NCBI GenBank assembly: GCA_964408805.1
Contig: CAYPAV010000006.1
Location: forward strand, 173,436-237,435
DNA: 64,000 nucleotides
Source of the DNA: CAYPAV01 sp964408805
Lineage (GTDB): Bacteria; Pseudomonadota; Alphaproteobacteria; UBA8366
Reading direction: 5' to 3'
Shown one piece after another: positions 33,784-43,137 of the stretch; within the stretch, counting starts at the first letter, position 1; each line of letters opens with the position of its first letter. Position numbers and translations under genes: made by a program. The notes under the pieces were generated by a model. The model did no database searches and had not been told where the DNA came from. It worked only from the letters and a program-made list of their open reading frames with translations.

Positions 33784-33891
33784 TCGGTACTCCCCCGGGG
33801 CGTTCGAAAAACGGCTCTTCCACGTCAAAGCCCGTGCGCTTCAAAAGACATGCATATAAAGTGCCAAAAACCACGAATTAGGGAGCATATC

Positions 33892-34839
33892 ATGCGTGTC
33901 GCGGTCCTGGACGATTATATGAAGGTGGCACTCGAACTCGGCGATTGGAGTAGCCTGGAGGGGCGCGCCGATATCACGGTGTTCGACAAGCCATTCCAAG
34001 GCGAGGACGAGGCCGCGGAAAAACTGGCGCCGTTCGAGGCCATCGTCGGGATGCGCGAAAGAACCCCCTTCCCGGCGACCCTTCTGGAACGTCTACCCAA
34101 CCTGAAAATTCTCGTCACGACCGGCATGCGGAACGCCTCATTCGATATGGACGCGGCACGCGCCCGAGATGTCGCCGTTTGCGGAACGAATTCGCAAGGC
34201 ACGCCGACGGCGGAGCTCACATGGGCCTTGATTTTCGGTCTGGTCCGCAACATTCCCGCACACCAAGCGGCGATGCGCGACGGCCGCTGGCAGACCGTGC
34301 TCGATATCGGCCTCCATGGACGGACCCTGGTATTGCTCGGGCTGGGAAGGCTGGGCGGCCGGGTGGCGGCGGTCGGAAAGGCGCTCGAAATGAATATTAT
34401 CGCCTGGAGCGAGAACCTGACCGACGAGCGCGCCGCCGAACACGGCGCGAAACGGGTCGAGAAGGCCGACCTGCTGGCGCAATCGGACATCGTCTCGATA
34501 CATCTCGTCTTGAGCGATCGGACACGCGGCCTATTGGGACCGGCCGAGTTGGCGCTCATGAAGCCGAGCGCCTATCTCGTGAACACTTCGCGCGGACCGA
34601 TCGTGGACGAGACCGCCCTGCTCGACGTCTTGCGGGACAATCGGATCGCGGGCGCCGGCATCGATGTTTACGATCAGGAACCCTTGCCGGCCGATCACCC
34701 CATTCGGCGGATGCACAATGTCGTCCTGGCTCCCCATGTCGGCTATGTTGTCGAGGAGAACTACCGCGACATGTATACGAGCGCGGCCGAGAACATCGGG
34801 GCATTCATCGACGGCGCGCCGGTTCGCGTCCTAAATTGA
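33892..34839 (+). CDS. D-2-hydroxyacid dehydrogenase family protein
   Basis: A 315-residue NAD-dependent D-2-hydroxyacid dehydrogenase. The NAD loop is LGLGRLGGRV (about 150-158), and the catalytic triad of the family is Arg234 in TSRGPIVDE, Glu263 in DQEPLP and His282 in APHVGY. The enzyme interconverts a 2-oxo acid and a D-2-hydroxy acid; substrates in this family include glyoxylate, hydroxypyruvate and phosphoglycerate. It is shorter than SerA (no ACT domain), so a glyoxylate/hydroxypyruvate-type enzyme is more likely. The ATG at 33892 has GGGAG upstream; the longer frame upstream is ignored. Confidence 0.87.
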   Translation: MRVAVLDDYMKVALELGDWSSLEGRADITVFDKPFQGEDEAAEKLAPFEAIVGMRERTPFPATLLERLPNLKILVTTGMRNASFDMDAARARDVAVCGTNSQGTPTAELTWALIFGLVRNIPAHQAAMRDGRWQTVLDIGLHGRTLVLLGLGRLGGRVAAVGKALEMNIIAWSENLTDERAAEHGAKRVEKADLLAQSDIVSIHLVLSDRTRGLLGPAELALMKPSAYLVNTSRGPIVDETALLDVLRDNRIAGAGIDVYDQEPLPADHPIRRMHNVVLAPHVGYVVEENYRDMYTSAAENIGAFIDGAPVRVLN

Positions 34840-34852
34840 CGACAAGCGCCGT

Positions 34853-35848
34853 TCAGGCGCCGAGATCGACGATCAACCGGCCGCGGATACCACCCTTCAT
34901 GATGCTCGCGGCCGCGGCGCCGATCCCTTCAAGATCGACCGATTCCGACATCGCCTCCAGCTTGTCGTGAGGCAGGTCGGCGGCGACCCGATCCCAGACC
35001 CGAACGCGGTTCTCATATGGCTGCATGACCGAATCGATTCCCAACAGATTGACACCCCGCAACAGGAAGGGAATGACGGTGGTTTCCAGTTTGGGACCAC
35101 CCGCTAGGCCGCAGGCGGCAACGGAACCGCCGTATTTGATCTGCGCCAGGAGCCGGGCCAGGGTGGTGGCCCCGACCGTATCCACCGCACCGGCCCAGGT
35201 TTCGGATTCGAGCGGCCGCTTGCTGGGCTCCGCGAGATCGGCGCGGGCCACGATATCGCCCGCCCCCAGACCGCGTAGGTAATCATGCGTCTCCTCGCGT
35301 CCGGTCGAGGCCGTGACCTCATATCCGAGCTTCGCCAGGATCGCGACGGCGACGGAGCCGACACCACCCGCGGCGCCGGTTACCAGCACCGGCCCCGACG
35401 CCGGGGCAATCCCATGATCCTCGAGCGCCATCACGCAAAGCATCGACGTAAAACCCGCCGTACCCACGGCCATCGCCTGGCGCGTCGAGAGGCCCTCCGG
35501 CAAGCCGACCAGCCAGTCGCCCTTGACTCGCGCCATCCCGGCATAACCGCCCCAATGGGCCTCGCCCACCCGCCAGCCGGTCAGGACGACCTTGTCGCCC
35601 GCCTTGAAGCGCGCGTGATCGGACTCCTCCACCGTGCCGGCGAAATCGATCCCCGGGACATGGGGATAGTTCCTTACCAGACCGCCGATACCGTTGACGA
35701 CCATGCCGTCCTTGTAGTTCAGATCGGAATATTCGACCCGAACCAATACATCGCCCTCGGGCAAATCGTCGACGCCGAGGGATTTCACTTCCTGGCCGAC
35801 CTTGCCGTCGTCCTCCGTCAAAACCAGGGCCGAAAAGGTATCGCTCAT
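34853..35848 (-). CDS. acuI: Acrylyl-CoA reductase AcuI/YhdH-like
   Basis: A 331-residue medium-chain dehydrogenase/reductase. Its VEYSDLNYKDGMVVNG and VPGIDFAGTVEES pattern, TGWRVGEAHWGGYAGMARV and the NADPH region TGAAGGVGSVAV are typical of the YhdH/AcuI branch, which lacks the structural zinc cysteines and reduces acrylyl-CoA to propionyl-CoA. In marine alphaproteobacteria AcuI handles acrylate derived from DMSP, but no DMSP lyase is seen here. I prefer the ATG at 35848 since GATGAGG sits better upstream than for the alternative at 35863. The stop is 13 bases from that of the convergent dehydrogenase. A thiolase follows on the same strand upstream, 89 bases away. Confidence 0.82.
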   Translation of the reverse strand: MSDTFSALVLTEDDGKVGQEVKSLGVDDLPEGDVLVRVEYSDLNYKDGMVVNGIGGLVRNYPHVPGIDFAGTVEESDHARFKAGDKVVLTGWRVGEAHWGGYAGMARVKGDWLVGLPEGLSTRQAMAVGTAGFTSMLCVMALEDHGIAPASGPVLVTGAAGGVGSVAVAILAKLGYEVTASTGREETHDYLRGLGAGDIVARADLAEPSKRPLESETWAGAVDTVGATTLARLLAQIKYGGSVAACGLAGGPKLETTVIPFLLRGVNLLGIDSVMQPYENRVRVWDRVAADLPHDKLEAMSESVDLEGIGAAAASIMKGGIRGRLIVDLGA

Positions 35849-35937
35849 CGCTTGCTGCCTCATCCTCTACTTCGGAAAAAAACGCCGTCGTCAAACCCGA
35901 CGACGGCGCAATTTCTTGAATTCGTGGTCGAGCCGGC

Positions 35938-37104
35938 TCAGCGCAGCGGCTCGAGAATGCTCACATAGTTCGCTACCGCGGCCCCGCCCATGTTGAAGGT
36001 GCCGGCCAACTTGGCGCCGGGAATCTGCATGTCGCCGGCCTCGCCGCGCAATTGCATCGACGTCATGACATGCATCGAAATGCCAGTGGCGCCGATCGGG
36101 TGGCCCTTCGACTTCAGACCACCAGAGGGATTAACCGGCAGCTTTCCGTCTTTCTCCGTCCAGCCTTCCTCGAGCACGCGGCCCCCCTCGCCCGGCTTGG
36201 CGAGGCCCATCGCCTCGTACTCCATCAATTCGGCCATGGTGAAGCAGTCATGGGTCTCGACCAAACTCAGATCGTCGAGGGATAGCCGGCCGGCCTCAAG
36301 GGCACCGGACCAGGCCGCGGCGCATCCATCGAGGAAGGACATGTCCCGCCGGCCCATCGGCAGGAAGTCGTTCGCATGATGGCGCGCGCGAAAAACCACC
36401 GCCTTGTCGAGAGAGAGCGCCGTTTCCGTATCCGCGAGCACGACCGCGGCCGCCCCGTCCGAGACCATCGAGCAATCGGTCCGCTTCAAGGGGCCGGCGA
36501 CGATCGGGTTCTTCTCCGAGACGTCGCGGCAGAATTCGAAGCCGAGATCCTTCTGGAGCTGAGCCCAGGGATTGGCGCAACCATTCTTGTGATTCTTCGC
36601 CGCAATGCGGGCGAGCGCATCGGTCTGATCACCGTATTTCTGATAATACTGCTGCGCAATCTGCCCGAAAACGCCAGCAAACCCGCCCTTGATTTCGGAA
36701 TCTTCCTTCAGATAGCTCGCCTTCATCAGGATGCCGCCAATTTCGGGACCCGCCGTATCCGTCATCTTCTCGACGCCCACCACGAGCACGATCCGGCCCT
36801 GCTTGGCCTCGATGAAATTCAAGCCTTGATGAATCGCCGCGGAGCCGGTGGCGCAGGCGTTCTCGACCCGGGTCGCGGGCTTGAAACGAAACCTGTCATC
36901 CGCCTGCAAGACCAGCGACGCCGGAAAATCCTGGTTGGAAAACCCATTATTGAAAAGGCCGAGATAAATCGCATCGATATCGTCGGGACCGACGCCGGCA
37001 TCCGCCATGGCGTCCGTGGCCGCGCCCACGATCAGGGATTCGATATCCTCGCCTTCCAACCTACCGAATTTGGAATGCGCCCAACCAACGATGCAGCCAG
37101 CCAT
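35938..37104 (-). CDS. Thiolase family acetyl-CoA acyltransferase
   Basis: A 388-residue thiolase of the SCP-x/acetyl-CoA acetyltransferase-like group. The nucleophilic Cys84 is in ENACATGSAA. The C-terminal pair is THDCFT and KGHPIGATGISM, where His and Cys activate CoA in standard thiolases; in the SCP-x group the second catalytic residue is shifted. NPSGGLKSKGHP is intact. It probably cleaves or condenses a 3-oxoacyl-CoA. A good ribosome site GGGGAACATC precedes the ATG. Its neighbour downstream is acuI, which suits degradation of odd- or short-chain acyl-CoA, but co-transcription across 89 bases is only possible, not shown. Confidence 0.88.
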   Translation of the reverse strand: MAGCIVGWAHSKFGRLEGEDIESLIVGAATDAMADAGVGPDDIDAIYLGLFNNGFSNQDFPASLVLQADDRFRFKPATRVENACATGSAAIHQGLNFIEAKQGRIVLVVGVEKMTDTAGPEIGGILMKASYLKEDSEIKGGFAGVFGQIAQQYYQKYGDQTDALARIAAKNHKNGCANPWAQLQKDLGFEFCRDVSEKNPIVAGPLKRTDCSMVSDGAAAVVLADTETALSLDKAVVFRARHHANDFLPMGRRDMSFLDGCAAAWSGALEAGRLSLDDLSLVETHDCFTMAELMEYEAMGLAKPGEGGRVLEEGWTEKDGKLPVNPSGGLKSKGHPIGATGISMHVMTSMQLRGEAGDMQIPGAKLAGTFNMGGAAVANYVSILEPLR

Positions 37105-37208
37105 GATGTTCCCCTAACTTTCCAATGATTCATTTCCGCTCACGCGCGGTACACATCAGCTATATCACGTCGACTTCCGTGTTTCACGTCCAAGCTTGAT
37201 GGGTGCCT

Positions 37209-39045
37209 CTACTCGGCGGCGACGGCCACCGGTTCTTTCCAAACCACCTGGTAGATCGTCGTGGCTTCGTCGAATCCCTTCAGGTCGAACTGGCCCAAAT
37301 TCTCGAATTTGAGATCCTTGCCGCCATACATGCTGTGGACGATCTGAGAGGCGGTTATCTCGTCGGCGTCGGCCTTTGACATGACCCGTGCTGCGAGTTG
37401 AACCGGCGTTCCGAAGAAATCGTTCCCCTCGCGGATCGAATTGCCGGTCGACCGTCGTGGTGTTGTAGCTCTCGATGCCTTCCTGCATTTGGATCGCGGC
37501 GTGGACCGAATTCGGCACCGAATTGAAAACGGCCATGATGCCGTCACCCATATGCTTCACCTCGGTGCCGTGAAACATGGTCAGGGCCTCACGGATGATC
37601 TGGTTGTGGGCGCGCACGACTTCCATCGCGCCCTCGTCGCCGATCTCCTGGGTTTGGGCGGTTGAATCGACGATGTCGGTGAACAGCACGACCACAAAGT
37701 CGGAGGCCGCCTCCTCCTCTTCCGAACCCGCCGGCTTGTTCCACATCTCGACCGCCGCCGGAACCTTCAGATCGGCGCCTTGATCGCTCAGGTAGTTCTT
37801 CATCGCGGTCCGGCCGAGATCGTACATTTTCAGGTACTTCGGCTGCATCAGGTATTCGTCGATATTGGCGCAGAACGCAAAAGCGGTGTTTTCGTCATGG
37901 CCGAGCAGTTGAATCCGCTCGGTCAGCATGTCCGACCTTTCGTTTTGATTGCAGCGATAGCGGGTCCCGACGAAATCTCCCGCACCCGCGAAATACAGGG
38001 TCAGGCCAAACCGATTGAAGGCGTCGAGCGACTTCATCACATCCGGAATGCTCTTCGTCCCGGCCCCCAGCATCGAAAGTAGCCAACCGCTCGCGTCCTT
38101 GACGTTTTGCCCGGCATTGGCGGTCCGCTCGCGAGGCGGCTCCGGCGGCTGATCGGGTTCCGCGGGCGTTGGTTCGGATTCCGGCTCGGGTTCGGGCTCC
38201 GGTTCGGGCGCGGCCTCGATGACCGGCATCGCCGGTTGCGGGCCCGTTACGATCTGCGGAACCTGCTGGACGAGCTGCGCCGCCATCTGCGCCGATTCCG
38301 CATGAGCACGCACGCGCGCGCGCGCTTGTCCGGAACCAAGATTCACCTTGCGCACCATCGGAACGAAAATGAGCGCGAAGGTAACCAGGAATATCCCGAC
38401 CAAAAGCGCCCACGAGGTCGAGCTGCCAAGGCCGTAGCCGATTTGATGAAGACTCTTCAAACCCCAAAGGGAGAGATAGGTCACGATCAACGAGATGACG
38501 GTGGCGAACAATAGCGCCACCGCGATCCGTATCAGTCCGCCCGTCAGTTCGTCCGACGATTTGCGCTTGCGCCCCGCGGCCCTGGCCGGCGCACCGCCGC
38601 CGCTCGAAGGCGCATCATCTTCCCCGCCGGATTGCGCCGGTCCATCGTCGCCGCCGCGCGGTGCCGATGTTCGCTCGCTTTCGATTTTCTGCTCACGCGC
38701 CTGTTTTTTCGCTTCTTTTGCGGCTTGCCGCGCTTTTCGGCCCTTCGCCTTACCGCCGCCTGATTTCCCGCCACCGCCGCCGCTTGGGCCGATTTGTCCC
38801 TTGCCCGCCTTTTGCTTTTTCTTCTCGTCATCGCCCCCGAGCTTGGTCTCGTAGACCACGAGCTCGCGCGATGTGTTCATGTTGCTGTCGTACTCGTCGC
38901 GCACTACGCGGACGCGTTCGATATGCGGTTCGCGCTCCAGCTGCTCGGCCTCGCGCACCGCCTCCTCGCGACCGGCATCGTCGTAGCGGACGTGAATCTG
39001 CCACCGCCCATTGACGAGGGTATAAATCTCGAACGAGACCGACAT
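37209..39045 (-). pseudogene. Membrane class III nucleotide cyclase, frameshifted
   Basis: The 5' frame encodes a membrane protein: a charged, Gly/Lys-rich N-terminal region (about 70-165), two transmembrane segments (about 171-196 and 211-231), a Glu-Pro repeat near 280, then a class III cyclase domain with FTDIVDST and KHMGDGIMAVF (metal Asp residues). The frame breaks near residue 535 (about 37437): the next codons leave the family pattern, while the -1 shifted frame resumes with IREGNDFFG and VQLAARV and ends at 37209. The expected short strand with the GINSGE motif is missing, so a deletion of roughly ten residues plus a frameshift is likely. The product would lack a complete active site. 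A sequencing or assembly error is possible, and the last Asn of the AAR motif region is replaced by Gln. Confidence 0.7.
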
Positions 39046-39371
39046 CCGCCTATTAGCGCCTCTATCTTATCTCCAAGCCCCGGAGACAGGACAACCGAAG
39101 GCCCGTCGGCCAAACTCGCCCTTCGGCGCGACCGACGACCAATCCCAATTCGACTCCGGCTGCCCGCGCTTTATGCGCCGACCCCGAGTCGATCCAGTAT
39201 TTTAGCAGGTTTTTCCAAATATTGCGAAGTGCTTACTTTGATTTCACACAAAACAGGGTGATTGAGCGAATTAATCAGAATATAGGATTGATCCGGTCGG
39301 AAAACGATTACATCCGACGGCGCACTACAACTCCATACCAGGGCCCGGCAATACCCGGGAAACCCAAGTAT
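39046..39371. other. Intergenic region of 326 bases
   Basis: No ORF with coding pattern, RNA gene or strong repeat was recognised between the cyclase start and the ygfZ stop. The part from about 39200 to 39300 is notably AT-rich (TTTTAGCAGG, AATTAATCAG) and probably holds the promoter for the minus-strand cyclase remnant. A short GC stem with a pyrimidine loop near 39345-39365 (CCGGG/CCCGG) follows the ygfZ stop but has no T-run. I see no further structure. Confidence 0.5.
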
Positions 39372-40271
39372 TCAACTCGCGTCGTCTTGCTCGATGGGAT
39401 GAGGCGCCAGGGTGGCCTCGCCCGCCACCAAATCACCCTCGCCGGCCAGGGCCTGCTCCATCGGCTCGATCCTGAGCGAGGCGAGGCCAATGCCACCACT
39501 GGAAGAGCGTATTTCGCCCGCATCCCGAGAACCGTGAAGGATTTGCGTGCCCGGCGCCGGCGCGATGCCGTCGAAGCTGACCGGCACGAGGCGCTTCTTC
39601 ACCAATCCCCGATATTTTGTCCGCGCCGTCAGTTCCTGACCGACATAGCATCCCTTGGCCCAGTCGACTCCGTTCAAGGCGTCGAAATTACTCTCCATCA
39701 GGATGGATTTCTCGACGATGAGATCGCGGCTTCCATCGGGAACGCCAAGGGGAATGCGAATCGCGTCGTAGCTATCGCGCGATCCCGCCTCGACCTGGAA
39801 ACCCGGAAGGAAATCGTCCGTTTTGTCCCGCCGCAGAACGGCGCGCGCCCCGAGCTCGGCTGTCCGAGGATCGCAATAGACGAGACCTTCCGAAACGGTC
39901 CGCGCAAGACCGGGTTCCGGAGAAAGGCTCAGAATTTCAAGGGATTTTGGACCATATACCGCCGCCACACGAAAATCCTCGGCAATACCCAGATCGATCT
40001 CCGCGCGCAATTTATAACCGCTAAGGCGCTGACCGAGATCCTTCAGCCGCGCCGCCTCGCAATCGAGATAGAATACATCGTCGATCTCGACGATAAAAAA
40101 ATCATGGAGATACTTGCCCTGCGGAGTCAAAAGGGCGGCCCAGATCGCGCGGGTCGGCGACACCGCCTCGATATCGTTCGAAACCAGACCTTGCAGAAAG
40201 GATTTTCGATCCTTTCCGCCGACGGAGATCAACCCTCTCTCGCCAAGAATTAGATATGATGCCTCGGACAT
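39372..40271 (-). CDS. ygfZ: Folate-binding protein YgfZ
   Basis: A 299-residue protein of the GcvT-like folate-binding fold. The signature KGCYVGQE (Cys208) is intact, as is the N-terminal KSFLQGLVSND, the folate-pocket sequence TPQGKYLHDFF and the C-terminal barrel ending EATLAPHP. YgfZ uses tetrahydrofolate and helps assembly or repair of certain Fe-S enzymes. A good ribosome site TAGGGAAG precedes the ATG. It is divergent from the glycosyltransferase operon across 118 bases. Confidence 0.9.
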   Translation of the reverse strand: MSEASYLILGERGLISVGGKDRKSFLQGLVSNDIEAVSPTRAIWAALLTPQGKYLHDFFIVEIDDVFYLDCEAARLKDLGQRLSGYKLRAEIDLGIAEDFRVAAVYGPKSLEILSLSPEPGLARTVSEGLVYCDPRTAELGARAVLRRDKTDDFLPGFQVEAGSRDSYDAIRIPLGVPDGSRDLIVEKSILMESNFDALNGVDWAKGCYVGQELTARTKYRGLVKKRLVPVSFDGIAPAPGTQILHGSRDAGEIRSSSGGIGLASLRIEPMEQALAGEGDLVAGEATLAPHPIEQDDAS

Positions 40272-40389
40272 CGACGATCTTCCCTAGAGCACGTATAGGA
40301 CATTTGGTGACACCAGTCTTGTACCACAAGGTCGCGCTTGGCAATGATACAGGTGCTGCGTATAACGCGATCGGAATGGCAATACCGTG

Positions 40390-41355
40390 ATGCGAATCCT
40401 CTACGTGACAGCGAATCGGGTGGGAGACGCCGTGCTGTCGACCGGTCTCCTGTCTCACCTCATGAACGAGCACAGGAACGCGCGGGTCACCTTGGCGGCG
40501 GGGCCGGCCGCCGCCTCGCTGTTTCGCGCCATGCCGGGTCTGGACGACCTGATCGTCTTGGAAAAGCGCGCCTTCGGCGCCCATTGGCTGGGCCTCTGGC
40601 GCCACTGCCTCTTGCGGCGATGGGATCTTGTCGTGGATCTCAGGCGGTCCGCCATCGCCTATCTTTTGGTAACGCGGCAGCGCCGAGTGCTCCCGAAAAG
40701 CGACGGACCGCTTCATCGCGTGGCCCTGCTGGCGGCTACTTTCGGGATGCGGGACAACCCACCGGCGCCGGTTCTCTGGACCTCGCGGGCGGACCGGTCG
40801 AGGGCGGCCGAACTGATCCCCGACGGAACATCGGCCCTGGCGATTGCGCCGGCGGCGAACTGGCGCGGCAAACAATGGCGCGCCGACCGATTCGCCGAAC
40901 TCGCCCAAAACTTGACGGCCGAGGACGGCATCCTGCCGGGCGGCCGCGTCGCAATCATCGCCGCCGAGAACGAACGCAGCCAAGCGGCACCCGTCCTCGC
41001 CGCGCTTCCGGAGGGACGGCGGATCGACCTCGTCGGGGCCGGTGACCTGACCGCGATCGCCGCCTGTCTCGGACGATGCGGAATGTTTGTCGGAAATGAT
41101 TCCGGCCTCATGCACATGGCCGCAGCTTGCGGCATTCCAACACTCGGTCTGTTCGGGCCCAGCCGCCAGGAGCATTACGCGCCTTGGGGGCCTAGGACCG
41201 CCTGGGTGCGCACGCCCGAGAGCTTCGAGACCCTGACCGGCGCAGATGATTACGACCACCGGACGACCGATACGATGATGGACGGGTTGGATGTGGGAAC
41301 CGTCGTGACGGCGGCCCGCGATCTCTGGCACCGCTGCGGGCGGGAGGCGGCCTGA
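40390..41355 (+). CDS. Glycosyltransferase family 9 (heptosyltransferase-like)
   Basis: A 321-residue GT-B protein. RILYVTANRVGDAVLSTGLLSHL is the N-terminal pattern of ADP-heptose:LPS transferases (WaaC/WaaF), AIAPAANWRGKQWRADRFAEL fits the acceptor side, and FVGNDSGLMHMAAACGIPTLGLFGP with HYAPWGP is the diagnostic nucleotide-sugar motif. The enzyme adds a heptose or other sugar to lipid A-core in the inner membrane's cytoplasmic face. The GTG three bases upstream is an alternative start. It begins a tight operon: only two bases separate it from the GT2 gene, and four genes share short or overlapping junctions. Whether the sugar is heptose is not fixed. Confidence 0.88.
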   Translation: MRILYVTANRVGDAVLSTGLLSHLMNEHRNARVTLAAGPAAASLFRAMPGLDDLIVLEKRAFGAHWLGLWRHCLLRRWDLVVDLRRSAIAYLLVTRQRRVLPKSDGPLHRVALLAATFGMRDNPPAPVLWTSRADRSRAAELIPDGTSALAIAPAANWRGKQWRADRFAELAQNLTAEDGILPGGRVAIIAAENERSQAAPVLAALPEGRRIDLVGAGDLTAIAACLGRCGMFVGNDSGLMHMAAACGIPTLGLFGPSRQEHYAPWGPRTAWVRTPESFETLTGADDYDHRTTDTMMDGLDVGTVVTAARDLWHRCGREAA

Positions 41356-41357
41356 TC

Positions 41358-42116
41358 ATGGCTGACGCGACCCGGCTTTCGGCGCTCGTTGTGGCGCATA
41401 ACGAGGAATCCCAACTCGCGGCGTGCCTGGAGCGCCTGACTTTCGCGGACGAGATCGTCGTCGTTCTCGACAAATGCACCGATCGCAGCAAGGCGATTGC
41501 CGGCCAATTCACGGATCGCCTGATCGAAGGTGAATGGGAAATCGAGGGCCGGCGACGGAATACGGGCCTGGAGGCCTGTGCCGGTGATTGGGTGCTCGAG
41601 GTCGACGCCGACGAGCGGGTTCCCGCGGCCCTCGCCGAGGAAGTCCGCGCGGCGATCGAAAGCGATGACTTCAATTACTACCTCATCCCCTTCGACAATT
41701 ATGTCGGCGATCGTCTGGTGCGTTACGGCTGGGGTGCCGCCTGGGGCGTGAGCGCGGCGCCGCGCCTCTCTCGCAAGGACTGCAAACGATGGGGCGAGGA
41801 GCGGATTCACCCGGGCCTCGATTTGACGGGTCCGCGAGGCCGGCTGCAATCCCGGATGGATCACTACGTCGACCGCAACATCTCGGACATGATTCTGCGC
41901 CTCGACCGCTATACGACGGTGCGCGCCCGCGATTTGCGAGAGAGCGGCGATATCGGCGGTTTCGCGCATAATGTTCGGCGGATTTTCAGCCGTTTTTATA
42001 AATGTTACGTCACCCGCAAGGGGTATCGCGAGGGACAGTACGGATTTCTGATCGCGCTCTTCGCCGGACTCTACCCGATCATGTCCTACCTCAAGGCACG
42101 GTTGGAGGCGGAGTGA
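41358..42116 (+). CDS. Glycosyltransferase family 2 (LPS core type)
   Basis: A 252-residue GT-A protein of the WaaE/KdtX-like branch. Features are LSALVVAHNEESQLAACLE, a DKCTDRS motif in place of the usual DxSTD, EGEWEIEGRRRNTGLEACAGDWVLEVDADERVP with the DxD-like DAD site, and a hydrophobic C-terminal segment YGFLIALFAGLYPIMSYLKARLEAE. Such enzymes transfer glucose or galactose to LPS core. The stop overlaps the GTG of the following glycosyltransferase gene by three bases of a GTGA junction, so they are translationally coupled. A glucosyl donor is assumed from the family. Confidence 0.88.
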   Translation: MADATRLSALVVAHNEESQLAACLERLTFADEIVVVLDKCTDRSKAIAGQFTDRLIEGEWEIEGRRRNTGLEACAGDWVLEVDADERVPAALAEEVRAAIESDDFNYYLIPFDNYVGDRLVRYGWGAAWGVSAAPRLSRKDCKRWGEERIHPGLDLTGPRGRLQSRMDHYVDRNISDMILRLDRYTTVRARDLRESGDIGGFAHNVRRIFSRFYKCYVTRKGYREGQYGFLIALFAGLYPIMSYLKARLEAE

Positions 42117-43135
42117 CCAGGGTTCTGCAAGTCATGGCCGGCGCCCGGCATGGCGGCGCCGAGGGCTTTTTCATGCGGCTGGTCCCAGCACTCGGCCGAG
42201 CCGGCCTTGAGCAGCGCGCCGTCATACGTCGTCATGAAACGCGTGCTCGAGAACTGACCGCCGGCGACATCGAGACGATCGAGGTGCCCTTTGGCGGACG
42301 TCTCGATTGGACAACGCGCCGAACCCTCAAGCAGGCGATCCAAGCCTATCGACCGGATCTGGTCATGACCTGGATGAGCCGCGCCGCACGATTTTGTCCC
42401 TCGGGCAAGCATGTCTTGGTGGGACGCCTCGGCGGCTATTACGACCTCAAATACTACCGCCATTGCGACCACCTGATCGTCAACACGAAGGATCTCCGCA
42501 CTTATCTCCTGGGCGAGGGGTGGCCGGCCGAGCGCGCCTGGCATATTCCGAACTTCGTCGACGAGGAACGCCGGTCCGCGGTGCCGCGCGACTCTCTCGG
42601 GACGCCGCCCGACGTCCCACTCCTATTGGCGCTCGGCCGCTTGCACGCCAACAAGGCCTTCGACGTCCTCCTCGAAGCCATGCGCGACCTGCCGCCAGCT
42701 TGGCTATGGATCGCCGGCGAGGGACCGTTGGAGCAGAACTTGCGCGATCAAGCGGCGCGACTTGGCCTTTCCGAACGGGTGCGGTTCCTCGGTTGGCGGG
42801 ACGATACGGCGGCCCTCTTGGGCGCGGCCGATATTCTGGTCTGCCCGTCGCGCCACGAGCCTCTCGGCAATGTCGTCCTCGAGGCCTGGGCGCACCGAAC
42901 ACCCGTCGTCGCGGCCGCGTCGCAAGGTCCCTCGGAACTGATCGAGGACAAGATCACCGGCCTCCTAGCGCCCATCGACGATCCGCGCGTGCTCGCGGAA
43001 ACCCTTCGCGGCGCGATCGAGATGCCCGACGAGACGGCGGCGCTTGCGCTGCGTGGATATGCGGCGTACCAAGCAGAATATACCGAATCCCGCGTCGTGA
43101 AGCGTTATCTGGAATTCGTCGAAAGGCTCACCTGA
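42113..43135 (+). CDS. Glycosyltransferase family 4
   Basis: A 340-residue GT-B retaining glycosyltransferase. Family pattern includes VTRVLQVMAGARHGGAEGFFMRL near the start, IPNFVDEERR, and the donor-binding motif EPLGNVVLEAWAHRTPVVAAASQGPSELI with the conserved Glu-x7-Glu. The GTG at 42113 starts it, overlapping the previous stop. Upstream sequence in the longer frame belongs to the GT2 gene. It probably adds a hexose to core oligosaccharide or a capsule. The donor sugar is unknown. Asparagine synthetase starts two bases after it. Confidence 0.88.
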   Translation: MTRVLQVMAGARHGGAEGFFMRLVPALGRAGLEQRAVIRRHETRARELTAGDIETIEVPFGGRLDWTTRRTLKQAIQAYRPDLVMTWMSRAARFCPSGKHVLVGRLGGYYDLKYYRHCDHLIVNTKDLRTYLLGEGWPAERAWHIPNFVDEERRSAVPRDSLGTPPDVPLLLALGRLHANKAFDVLLEAMRDLPPAWLWIAGEGPLEQNLRDQAARLGLSERVRFLGWRDDTAALLGAADILVCPSRHEPLGNVVLEAWAHRTPVVAAASQGPSELIEDKITGLLAPIDDPRVLAETLRGAIEMPDETAALALRGYAAYQAEYTESRVVKRYLEFVERLT

Positions 43136-43137
43136 CC

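Noticed and set aside
42307..43137. 5' extension of the asnB frame
   Set aside because: The 277 codons before the MCGIAG start overlap the GT4 gene and are unlike AsnB; Cys2 fixes the real start.
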